DNA from: Prevotella heparinolytica
GTDB taxonomy: Bacteria; Bacteroidota; Bacteroidia; Bacteroidales; Bacteroidaceae
Direction of reading: 5' to 3'
Assembly (NCBI RefSeq): GCF_004342845.1
Contig: NZ_SLXB01000007.1
Location: 62,001-126,000 of the forward strand
DNA: 64,000 bases
This document shows, in pieces, positions 27,796 through 35,709 of this stretch (its first letter is position 1; every line of letters begins with the position of its first letter). The position numbers and the translations under genes are program-made. A model generated the notes under the pieces. It made no database searches, was not told where the DNA came from, and saw nothing but the letters and a program-made list of their open reading frames with translations.

Positions 27796-27828
27796 ACAAG
27801 TGTAATGCTATGCTTCTGCAAGTGTTCG
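27796..27828 (+). repeat. Two opposite-strand cores, 22 bp apart
   Basis: ACAAGTGT and GCAAGTGT place GTGT at 27800 and 27822, 22 bp apart, on the strand opposite to the adjacent nine-unit array. They resemble the TACAAGTGTGAG type seen at 18.6 and 52.3 kb. Confidence 0.5.
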
Positions 27829-27886
27829 GAAACCTGTTTATCCGAAAAAGATAAGCGAAAACATGGGTGTATCCAATATATTTTCC

Positions 27887-27894
27887 TACCTTTG
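27887..27894 (+). promoter_or_regulatory. Promoter -7 box for the penicillin-binding protein gene
   Basis: TACCTTTG matches TAnnTTTG, 34 bp upstream of the ATG at 27929. It likely drives the genes up to kdsB or the M16 gene. Confidence 0.6.
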
Positions 27895-27928
27895 CCCTAT
27901 TATTTAACTTTGATTTTAAGAACTCAAC

Positions 27929-30259
27929 ATGATAAAGAAAGTAGTCAAAATCCTATGGATTTTCATTGCACTGACAGCTCTTGTATGCGTATTGATATTC
28001 TTTTCCATAGCAAAAGGTTGGATAGGCTATATGCCGCCGGTTGAAGATTTGGAGAATCCTAACTATAAGTTTGCCACAGAAGTCCTATCGGATGACGGGA
28101 AAGTGCTGGGTACATATTCATACAGTAAGGAGAACCGCGTATTTGTAGGGTATGCCGATTTGTCACCGCACATCATCAATGCCTTGATTGCCACGGAAGA
28201 CGTGCGTTTTGCCGACCATTCGGGCATCGATGCCATCGCTTTGGTCCGTGCTTTGGTGAAGCGGGGAATACTGATGCAGAAAAATGCCGGCGGAGGAAGT
28301 ACCATCACCCAGCAGTTGTCCAAACAACTCTACTCGCCCAGTGCGGGGAATATTATGGAACGCCTGTTTCAGAAACCCATAGAGTGGGTGATTGCCGTGA
28401 AGCTGGAGCGCTACTATACCAAAGAGGAAATACTGACAATGTATCTCAATAAATTCGATTTTCTGAACAATGCGGTAGGTGTCAAGACGGCCGCTTTTAC
28501 CTATTTCGGGTGTGAGCCGAAAGACCTGAGGCCGGAGGAAGCTGCCACCTTGGTGGGCATGTGCAAGAATCCGTCGCTTTACAATCCCATTCGCTACAAC
28601 GAACGTTCGCGCGGACGGCGCAATGTGGTGCTCGACCAGATGCGTAAAGCCGGATATATTACTCAGACCGAATGCGATTCTTTGCAGACTTTGCCCTTGA
28701 AGTTGAAGTATAACCGGGTAGACCATAAGGAAGGACTTGCCACTTACTTTCGCGAATACCTGCGCGGAGTGCTCACTGCCAAGAAGCCGGACAAGAGCGA
28801 CTATCGCGGATGGCAGATGCAGAAATTCTACGAAGACTCGTTGGATTGGGAGAATAATCCTCTGTATGGATGGTGCGAGAAGAACACCAAGAAAGACGGC
28901 TCGAAGTACAACCTATATACCGACGGACTGAAAATTTACACCACCATCGACTCGCGTATGCAGCAATATGCCGAAGAAGCCGTGACGGAGCACCTGAAAG
29001 AGTTGCAAGGTCATTTCTTCAAGGAGAAGAAAGGCGCTAAGAAAGCTCCCTACACTTTCCGGGTCACCCAACAGCAAGTAGACGAAATGCTGGGACGCGC
29101 CATGCGGCAGTCCGACCGCTATCGCATCATGAAGAAGAACGGGGCTTCCGAAGCCGAAATAAAGAAGGCTTTCAACACGCCCGAAGAAATGACGGTGTTC
29201 AGTTGGCAGGGAGGGAAAGATACCGTGATGACGCCGATGGACTCCATACGCTATTATAAATTCTTCCTTCGCGCCGGCTTTATGTCTATGGATCCGCGTA
29301 ACGGATATGTGAAGGCATACGTAGGCGGCCCTAATTATCATTATTTTCAGTATGATATGGCAATGGTGGGGCGTCGTCAGGTAGGCTCTACCGTCAAACC
29401 TTTTCTCTATACGCTGGCCATGGAAAACGGGTTTTCTCCTTGCGATGAAGTGCGCCATGTGGAATACACGCTGCTTGACGAGAACGGGAGGGCATGGACA
29501 CCGCGCAATACCAATAAAAAACGGTATGGCGAAATGGTGACGGTGAAGTGGGGGTTGGCAAACTCGGACAACTGGATTACGGCCTACCTGATGGGCAAGT
29601 TGAACCCATACAACCTGAAACGTCTGATACATACTTTCGGCGTGCGCAACCGCAATATCGTGCCTTCCGTCTCCTTGTGTCTCGGCCCGTGCGAAATCTC
29701 CGTAGGCGAAATGGTCAGTGCCTATACGGCATTTCCCAATAAAGGTATTCGGGTAGCCCCTTTGTTTGTTACTCGCATTGAAGATAATGAAGGTAATGTG
29801 CTGGCTACTTTTACTCCCGAAATGCAGGAGGTCATTAGTGCATCCAGTGCATACAAGATGCTGGTCATGCTGCGCTCCGTAATCAACGAAGGCACCGGAG
29901 GGCGTGTACGTCGCCTCGGTATAAAAGCAGATATGGGAGGCAAAACGGGAACTACCAATTACAATGCCGACGGTTGGTTCATGGGATTCACCCCCTCGCT
30001 CGTATCAGGTTGCTGGGTAGGCGGTGAGGATCGTGATATCCACTTCGACACCATGTTGCACGGGCAGGGAGCTTCGATGGCATTGCCTATCTGGAGCAAA
30101 TACATGGTGAAAGTTTTGGGAGATAAATCCTTAGGTTACGATGAAAAGGAGACATTTCAGTTACCCGAAGGTTATGACCCGTGTAAAGACGATGGCAACC
30201 TGCATGAAGGAGGCAATCCGGAAGAACCGATAGAGGGGCTTGATGAATTATTTAATTAG
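27929..30259 (+). CDS. Class A penicillin-binding protein (PBP1A type)
   Basis: A bifunctional peptidoglycan synthase. 776 residues: a short cytoplasmic start, one membrane helix (ILWIFIALTALVCVLIFFSIA), then a GT51 glycosyltransferase domain with ATEDVRFADHSGID and GGGSTITQQLSKQL. The transpeptidase domain follows with the active-site motif GSTVKPF (SxxK), SDN in LANSDNW, and KTGTT. The C-terminus is short and acidic. All catalytic motifs are intact. The next gene starts 3 bp later, so they are co-transcribed. Confidence 0.95.
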   Translation: MIKKVVKILWIFIALTALVCVLIFFSIAKGWIGYMPPVEDLENPNYKFATEVLSDDGKVLGTYSYSKENRVFVGYADLSPHIINALIATEDVRFADHSGIDAIALVRALVKRGILMQKNAGGGSTITQQLSKQLYSPSAGNIMERLFQKPIEWVIAVKLERYYTKEEILTMYLNKFDFLNNAVGVKTAAFTYFGCEPKDLRPEEAATLVGMCKNPSLYNPIRYNERSRGRRNVVLDQMRKAGYITQTECDSLQTLPLKLKYNRVDHKEGLATYFREYLRGVLTAKKPDKSDYRGWQMQKFYEDSLDWENNPLYGWCEKNTKKDGSKYNLYTDGLKIYTTIDSRMQQYAEEAVTEHLKELQGHFFKEKKGAKKAPYTFRVTQQQVDEMLGRAMRQSDRYRIMKKNGASEAEIKKAFNTPEEMTVFSWQGGKDTVMTPMDSIRYYKFFLRAGFMSMDPRNGYVKAYVGGPNYHYFQYDMAMVGRRQVGSTVKPFLYTLAMENGFSPCDEVRHVEYTLLDENGRAWTPRNTNKKRYGEMVTVKWGLANSDNWITAYLMGKLNPYNLKRLIHTFGVRNRNIVPSVSLCLGPCEISVGEMVSAYTAFPNKGIRVAPLFVTRIEDNEGNVLATFTPEMQEVISASSAYKMLVMLRSVINEGTGGRVRRLGIKADMGGKTGTTNYNADGWFMGFTPSLVSGCWVGGEDRDIHFDTMLHGQGASMALPIWSKYMVKVLGDKSLGYDEKETFQLPEGYDPCKDDGNLHEGGNPEEPIEGLDELFN

Positions 30260-30262
30260 CAG

Positions 30263-30640
30263 ATGGTTTACACAATCAGCATTGGCAGTAACGAGCAACG
30301 GAAAGAGAACATGGCTTTGGCGCGCCGACGCCTGATCGAGCTTTTTCCGGGAATATGTTTCTCAAAAGAGGAGGAGACATCCCCCTTGCTTTTTCATCGT
30401 CCTGCTCTGTTTTCCAATCAGGTGGCACGTTTTTCCTCGGAACAGCAACCTGCGGAAATCCTCTTGCGACTGAAAGCCATAGAGCGTGAAGCCGGCAGAA
30501 AACCTGAAGAAAAGAAATTGGAGATTATCAGACTGGATATTGATTTGCTTTCTTGCGACGACACAGCCTATAAGCCGGAAGATTTGAAACGAGATTACAT
30601 CGTGCACGGTTTGGAACAACTATCCTCTGGCCGCTATTAA
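30263..30640 (+). CDS. HPPK-like protein (FolK family), short and divergent
   Basis: Related to 6-hydroxymethyl-7,8-dihydropterin pyrophosphokinase, which makes a folate precursor. Visible similarity includes the N-terminal SIGSN, the LLRLKAIEREAGR block and RLDIDLLS, which keeps the two metal-binding aspartates. However, it has 125 residues instead of about 160. The substrate/ATP-binding loop before the aspartates (normally R-x-G-PR) is replaced by EEKKLEII, and the usual end of the protein is missing. It may be a working minimal HPPK or a paralogue with another role. It is 3 bp after the penicillin-binding protein gene. Confidence 0.6.
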   Translation: MVYTISIGSNEQRKENMALARRRLIELFPGICFSKEEETSPLLFHRPALFSNQVARFSSEQQPAEILLRLKAIEREAGRKPEEKKLEIIRLDIDLLSCDDTAYKPEDLKRDYIVHGLEQLSSGRY

Positions 30641-30704
30641 AGAATAAACGTCGTGCTTTTCATCCACCGAACCGAAGCAGACGAAGATAAAAATAAAATT
30701 TGAA

Positions 30705-31460
30705 ATGAAGTTTTTAGGAATTATTCCCGCCCGCTACGCATCTACGCGTTTCCCGGCCAAGCCTTTGGCTATGTTGGGGGGAAAAACTGTGATACAACGA
30801 GTTTATGAACAAGTGGCCGGTATATTGGACGATGCCTATGTGGCTACGGACGACGAGCGAATAGAGAATACCGTAAAGGCTTTTGGCGGAAAGGTTGTTA
30901 TGACTTCCGTCCGTCACAAGAGCGGTACCGACCGATGTTATGAAGCCTATACCCGGATAGGAGGAAACTATGATGTCATTGTGAACATTCAGGGTGATGA
31001 ACCTTTCATTCAAGCTTCTCAATTGCAAGTAATCAAAGCCTGTTTCGACACTCCTTCCACCCAGATAGCCACCTTGGTGAAACCCTTCACTGCCGACAAT
31101 GATTTCGAGGCTTTGGAAAACGTAAACTCTCCGAAGGTCGTACTCGACCGGAACATGAAGGCTCTCTATTTCAGTCGCTCCATTATTCCTTATCAGCGCA
31201 ATGCCGACAAGAAAGATTGGTTGAAGAATCATGTTTATTATAAACACATCGGCCTGTACGCCTATCGTGCAGAGGTATTGAAGGAGATAACGTCACTTCC
31301 CCAATCTTCGCTCGAATTGGCTGAATCGTTGGAACAACTGCGCTGGCTGGAAAATGGATACAGCATCAAGGCGGGCATCACCGAAGTGGAGACCATAGGC
31401 ATAGATACTCCACAGGACTTGGAACGCGCTGAGAGATTCCTTGAAAGTTGTAGTTTATAA
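30705..31460 (+). CDS. kdsB: 3-deoxy-manno-octulosonate cytidylyltransferase
   Basis: Activates KDO as CMP-KDO for lipopolysaccharide core synthesis. 251 residues with PARYASTRFPAKPLA at the nucleotide site, then DDERI, SGTDRCYEA and NIQGDEPF blocks, and the C-terminal ELAESLEQLRWLENGY. Normal length. It lies 64 bp after the HPPK-like gene and 15 bp before the M16 gene, so it probably belongs to the same transcript. Confidence 0.97.
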   Translation: MKFLGIIPARYASTRFPAKPLAMLGGKTVIQRVYEQVAGILDDAYVATDDERIENTVKAFGGKVVMTSVRHKSGTDRCYEAYTRIGGNYDVIVNIQGDEPFIQASQLQVIKACFDTPSTQIATLVKPFTADNDFEALENVNSPKVVLDRNMKALYFSRSIIPYQRNADKKDWLKNHVYYKHIGLYAYRAEVLKEITSLPQSSLELAESLEQLRWLENGYSIKAGITEVETIGIDTPQDLERAERFLESCSL

Positions 31461-31475
31461 ACTTATCGGAATAGC

Positions 31476-32765
31476 ATGCTGAACCGAACGAATCGTCCTG
31501 CCGTCATAGAGCCGGAACAACTGGCCGTACAAAAGCCGGAATTTGTATTGTTGCCTAACGGCATTCCCTTGAATATACTCAATGTCGGTGACAACGACGT
31601 GATGCGCGTAGATTTATTAATGGGGGGAGGGCGCTGGCAGCAGACCTGCCCTTTGCAATCGTTGTTCACAAACCGCATGCTACGTGAAGGAACCAAACGC
31701 TACACTACTGCCGAGATAGCGGAAAAGTTGGATTACTATGGGGCTTGGTTGGAACTTTCCAGTGCTTCGGAATATACGTATGTCACACTCTATTCATTGA
31801 ACAAATATTTTGCTGAGACACTGGATGTACTGGAATCTATTATAAAAGAACCGACGTTTCCGGAAAAAGAATTGAATGTAATTGTAGATAGCAATATCCA
31901 GCAATTCCTCGTCAATTCGTCCAAAGTGGATTTTCTTGCGCATCGTGGATTGATGAGCGCCTTGTATGGTGAGCAGCATCCCTGCGGACGGTTGGTTCGG
32001 GAAGTCGATTATCGGCACATCACCCCCGATGTTTTGCGCGAGTTTTACAATCGTCATTATCATTCCGGCAATTGTAGCATTTATCTTTCGGGAAGAGTGA
32101 CGGACGAGAATCTATGCAGAATAGAGAAGGTGTTTGGCAATGAGTCTTTCGGCAAGGATTTCCGCAAACCTGATAAGAAAGAGTTTTCTCCTGCCACTCT
32201 GTCCGAAAAGCGCGTCTTCATAGAGCGTCCCGAAGCCCTGCAAAGTGCTGTCCACATGGGCATGCTCTCTTTGGATTATAGCCATCCCGATTATTTGAAA
32301 ACACGTGTGCTGGTGACGCTTTTCGGAGGATACTTCGGCAGTCGTCTGATGTCCAATATCCGAGAGGAAAAGGGATATACTTACAACATTTCGGCCGGTC
32401 TCATGTCCTATCCCGGGCAGGGAGTACTGGTTATTAACGCTGAAACTGCCAACGAATATGTGGAGCCTCTTATCGGGGAAGTCTATTACGAGATGGAGCG
32501 GCTTCAGAATGAACCGGTATCCGACGAAGAACTCGGTATAGTGAAGAACTATATGTTGGGAGAGATTTGCCGTAGCTATGAATCACCTTTTTCTTTGGCG
32601 GATGCATGGATTTTTGTACAAGTATCCGGCTTGCAGGATACCTACTTTGTTGATATTCTGAATGTGGTAAAAACCGTCACACCCCAAGAAATCCGTAAAC
32701 TTGCCGAATGTTATTTTTGCAAAGAGACATTAAAAGAAGTGGTATCCGGCAAAAAAATGTCATAA
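31476..32765 (+). CDS. M16-family peptidase homologue without the zinc site
   Basis: 429 residues with the two-lobe M16 (pitrilysin/insulinase) architecture. The family block MLREGTKRYTTAEIAEKLDYYGAWLE is recognisable, but the HxxEH zinc motif that should precede it reads LFTNR (63-67), so both histidines and the glutamate are lost. The C-terminal lobe keeps the substrate-binding GSRLMSNIREEKGYTYNIS block. It should be catalytically inactive, like the non-catalytic partner subunits in heterodimeric M16 enzymes. No active partner gene is adjacent. No signal peptide, so it is presumably cytoplasmic. It follows kdsB by 15 bp. Confidence 0.87.
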   Translation: MLNRTNRPAVIEPEQLAVQKPEFVLLPNGIPLNILNVGDNDVMRVDLLMGGGRWQQTCPLQSLFTNRMLREGTKRYTTAEIAEKLDYYGAWLELSSASEYTYVTLYSLNKYFAETLDVLESIIKEPTFPEKELNVIVDSNIQQFLVNSSKVDFLAHRGLMSALYGEQHPCGRLVREVDYRHITPDVLREFYNRHYHSGNCSIYLSGRVTDENLCRIEKVFGNESFGKDFRKPDKKEFSPATLSEKRVFIERPEALQSAVHMGMLSLDYSHPDYLKTRVLVTLFGGYFGSRLMSNIREEKGYTYNISAGLMSYPGQGVLVINAETANEYVEPLIGEVYYEMERLQNEPVSDEELGIVKNYMLGEICRSYESPFSLADAWIFVQVSGLQDTYFVDILNVVKTVTPQEIRKLAECYFCKETLKEVVSGKKMS

Positions 32766-32803
32766 AAAACGGAAAGCTACGCCTTATGTAAAGAGATAAA
32801 CCT

Positions 32804-32811
32804 TATCTTTG
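32804..32811 (+). promoter_or_regulatory. Promoter -7 box for the MORN-repeat gene
   Basis: TATCTTTG matches TAnnTTTG, 24 bp upstream of the ATG at 32836. Confidence 0.6.
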
Positions 32812-32835
32812 TGCATAATACTTAGTTTTTAATCC

Positions 32836-34008
32836 ATGAAATATCTATATACGGTACTCATTCTGACTTTATTATGCCAAGCCAATATCGTGGCTCAAGA
32901 AAAAAAAGGAACTTTCTTGAATAAGGTGAAAACTACTTTTTCATCCGAAATTACCATAGGAACTTATACTTTTAAGGAAAACGGAGCTATATATACCGGT
33001 GAAATGAAAGGTCGTAAACCCAATGGAAAAGGTAAGACCGTCTTTAAAAACGGGGATATATACGAAGGCGAATATGTGAAAGGCAAACGGGAAGGATATG
33101 GAATCTATATTTTTCCGGACGGCGAAAAATACGAAGGACAATGGTTTCAGGATCAACAACATGGTAAAGGTATCTACTACTTCATGAATAACAATCGCTA
33201 TGATGGCATGTGGTATCAAGATTATCAACATGGCAAGGGAGTGATGTATTATTATAACGGCGACCGTTATGAAGGCGATTGGGTGAGTGACAAACGAGAA
33301 GGAGTAGGTACATATACATGGAAAAACGGCTCTAAATATATCGGTCTGTGGAAAAACGATAAGAAGGACGGTAAAGGAACGCTGACTTGGAACGATGGTT
33401 CCAAATACGAAGGTCTGTGGAAAAAGGATGTTCGCGATGGCAAAGGAACTTTTGAGTATGCCAATGGAGATAAATACGTGGGAGGCTGGCTGGATGACAT
33501 GCAGCATGGTAAAGGTCTCTATTTCTTCCATACGGGTGACCGTTACGAAGGTTCGTATGTTCAGGGTGAGCGCACTGGTGAAGGTATTTATTATCATGCC
33601 AATGGTGATAAGTATGTAGGTAATTTCAAAGACGGTAAGCAAGAAGGTCGTGGTACTTTTACGTGGCACAATGGTGCCGTGTATGAAGGCGAATGGAAAG
33701 ATAACCAACGTAACGGATATGGTATCTACAAATGGAATGTGGGCGATTCGTACGAAGGTGAATGGAAAGATAATAAATTCAATGGCCGAGGCATCTTGAT
33801 ACAGACCGATGGAACAAAGTATAAAGGCAGTTTTGTGAACGGCATGGAAGAGGGTAATGGCGTTTTAGAAGATAAAAACGGAAATCGCTATGAAGGCTTT
33901 TTCAAGCAAGGGAAAAAACACGGCCCTTTTGTTGAGACTGACAAGAATGGAAAAGTGATGAGAAAAGGAACCTACAAAATGGGGAAATTGGAAGCCAATG
34001 ATAGATGA
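32836..34008 (+). CDS. Secreted MORN-repeat protein with 14 repeats
   Basis: 390 residues. A signal peptide (YLYTVLILTLLCQANIVAQ) is followed by about 25 spacer residues. Then come 14 consecutive 23-residue MORN repeats of the form G-x-x-Y-x-G-x-W...G-x-G from about residue 50 to 370, without any insertion. MORN repeats form a long beta-meander and bind membranes, lipids or proteins. The signal peptide implies a periplasmic or outer membrane site. The gene's 69-bp DNA repeats are diverged, so recent slippage is not evident. It is a single gene with its own promoter; function unknown. Confidence 0.88.
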   Translation: MKYLYTVLILTLLCQANIVAQEKKGTFLNKVKTTFSSEITIGTYTFKENGAIYTGEMKGRKPNGKGKTVFKNGDIYEGEYVKGKREGYGIYIFPDGEKYEGQWFQDQQHGKGIYYFMNNNRYDGMWYQDYQHGKGVMYYYNGDRYEGDWVSDKREGVGTYTWKNGSKYIGLWKNDKKDGKGTLTWNDGSKYEGLWKKDVRDGKGTFEYANGDKYVGGWLDDMQHGKGLYFFHTGDRYEGSYVQGERTGEGIYYHANGDKYVGNFKDGKQEGRGTFTWHNGAVYEGEWKDNQRNGYGIYKWNVGDSYEGEWKDNKFNGRGILIQTDGTKYKGSFVNGMEEGNGVLEDKNGNRYEGFFKQGKKHGPFVETDKNGKVMRKGTYKMGKLEANDR

Positions 34009-34325
34009 TAAGAGGCATTGGCTTATTTTATAGTGCCGAGAAATGGACTATGCCACTGGCAAACTGGGCACTCATCTCACAACAATTGGCCATAAAATTT
34101 GGAGACAGGTATGAAATCATGTAACTTTGCAGGCGGAAAGGCCTCTCATCTGGAAAACACGATTGGAAATCGTGTCTCCCATCTGAGGTTAATGTAATAA
34201 GAGAAATGGTCTTGACACAGTTCAACTTACACTACCTATAAGAGAACTTATAACTGAATCCCGTTTCTATTTACACAAAATTATGGATACTGCCTTTTTA
34301 TACTTATCTCTTATTCTTTCTACTT
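34009..34325. other. Convergent intergenic region, content unclear
   Basis: 317 bp between the MORN gene and the DEAD-box helicase gene, both ending here. Two small hairpins are visible: ACACGATT-GGA-AATCGTGT (34157-34175) and TATAAG-AGAA-CTTATA (34237-34252). A 65-codon minus-strand frame exists but has no recognisable domain, RBS or -7 box. No array of the 22-bp type. Confidence 0.5.
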
Positions 34326-35573
34326 TTATGAACGTTTAGGCTTATTGTTTTGCCTATTCCGGTTGTTCCTGTTTCTCGGTTTACGACCATCATTTCCCCG
34401 TTTATTTCCACCAAACGACTTTGGATTATATTCAGGAGCTTCTCCAAGTTCCTCTGGAATCGGTATCTTATAAATATCTTTTTCCAGAAAACGCTCAATG
34501 GCCTTAAAACTCCCTTGCTCTTTTTCAGATACAAAAGTGATGGCTACACCGTCATTGTTTGCACGGGCTGTACGACCGATGCGGTGCACATAATCTTCAC
34601 TGTCATGAGGAACATCATAGTTTATCACCAAACGAATATCATCAATATCAATGCCTCTCGCCACAATATCCGTAGCCACCAAGATATTGATGCGCCCGGC
34701 CTTGAACTCATACATCACGGCCTCACGCTGTGCTTGCTCCAGATCAGAGTGCATCTCACCGACATTCAGTTTCATTTGCTTCAAAGCTTTAGTCACCTCT
34801 TTCACTTTCAATTTGGAGGAAGCAAAAATGATGACGCGCTCCGGCGTTTCTTCGGCAAACAAATTACGGATAATCCCCAACTTCTGATTTTCATAACAAA
34901 CATAAGCAGCTTGCACAATTTTCTCTGCCGGCTTTGAAACAGCAAGTTTAACCTCCACCGGATTATTGAGTATATTGCTGGCCAGCTGTTGAATCTTGGC
35001 CGGCATAGTGGCAGAGAACATTATTGTTTGACGCCCTTTGGGAAGATATTTGACTATCTGCATGATATCATCATAGAATCCCATATCAAGCATACGGTCC
35101 GCTTCGTCCAAAATAAAATAAGAGACGCGGGAAAGGTCAACATACCCCAAGCTGAGATGAGCGATCAGACGACCGGGAGTAGCAATGACAACATCAGCAC
35201 CTAAAATCAGCCCTTTTTTCTGCTGCTCAAACAAAATACCGTCGTTACCACCATATACGGCCACGCTGGATACCGGCATGAAATAAGAAAAGCCTTCCAT
35301 CTGCTGATCTATTTGTTGAGCTAATTCGCGTGTGGGAGCCATGACAATACAATTAATGGCATCTGCCGGATGGCCACCTTCTGAAAGTTTATTCAGTACA
35401 GGCAATAAATACGCAGCGGTTTTTCCGGTTCCGGTTTGTGCTACCGCTATCAAATCCCGTCCTTCGAGTATGACCGGAATAGATTTTTCTTGTATAGGCG
35501 TGCACTCTTCAAAACGCATGGCATCCAACGCATCGAGTACATTGTCATTTAAATTCAGTTCGGCAAAATTCAT
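34326..35573 (-). CDS. DEAD-box RNA helicase, RhlE type
   Basis: An ATP-dependent RNA helicase for RNA unwinding in ribosome assembly or cold adaptation. Motifs in order are the Q-motif CTPIQEKSIPVIL, Walker A AQTGTGKTAA, PTRELAQQI, the GG and TPGRL motifs, DEAD, SAT, and the second lobe with HRIGRTARA. 415 residues; the last 40 are a basic Arg/Asn/Lys-rich tail (KRGNDGRKPRNRNNRNRQNN) that likely binds RNA. Its own -7 box is at 35612-35619. Subfamily naming is by similarity only. Confidence 0.94.
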   Translation of the reverse strand: MNFAELNLNDNVLDALDAMRFEECTPIQEKSIPVILEGRDLIAVAQTGTGKTAAYLLPVLNKLSEGGHPADAINCIVMAPTRELAQQIDQQMEGFSYFMPVSSVAVYGGNDGILFEQQKKGLILGADVVIATPGRLIAHLSLGYVDLSRVSYFILDEADRMLDMGFYDDIMQIVKYLPKGRQTIMFSATMPAKIQQLASNILNNPVEVKLAVSKPAEKIVQAAYVCYENQKLGIIRNLFAEETPERVIIFASSKLKVKEVTKALKQMKLNVGEMHSDLEQAQREAVMYEFKAGRINILVATDIVARGIDIDDIRLVINYDVPHDSEDYVHRIGRTARANNDGVAITFVSEKEQGSFKAIERFLEKDIYKIPIPEELGEAPEYNPKSFGGNKRGNDGRKPRNRNNRNRQNNKPKRS

Positions 35574-35611
35574 GTATATCTTTTAATTTGAGCTTATTTA
35601 TGCTTTTGAGA

Positions 35612-35619
35612 CAAAGATA
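35612..35619 (-). promoter_or_regulatory. Promoter -7 box for the DEAD-box helicase gene
   Basis: TATCTTTG on the minus strand matches TAnnTTTG, 38 bp upstream of the ATG at 35573. Confidence 0.6.
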
Positions 35620-35709
35620 GAAAAAAGACTTCTAAAATAGGATCTTACGTAAAATAAGTTCTGTAAGGAGTTCTATTAATTTCAACTGTATCGAAAGATT
35701 TTGGTTATG

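Larger units (their letters stand above)
27489..27928. other. Divergent intergenic region with 22-bp array
   Basis: 440 bp between pyrB (leftward) and the penicillin-binding protein gene (rightward). It holds a probable pyrB -7 box (27522-27529), the nine-core array (27587-27769), two further cores on the opposite strand (27796-27828) and the rightward promoter at 27887-27894. Confidence 0.75.

Noticed and set aside
32983..33960. 69-bp DNA satellite in the MORN gene
   Set aside because: The period reflects 23-residue protein repeats; the DNA copies are diverged and stay in frame, so this is a coding repeat.
34157..34175. tRNA-Ser(GGA)-like anticodon arm
   Set aside because: CACGA-TTGGAAA-TCGTG looks like an anticodon arm with GGA, but no acceptor stem, D arm or GTTCRA T-arm can be built around it.
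34028..34225. 65-codon minus-strand gene
   Set aside because: No domain, RBS or -7 box, and biased composition; it is probably a chance frame in a convergent gap.
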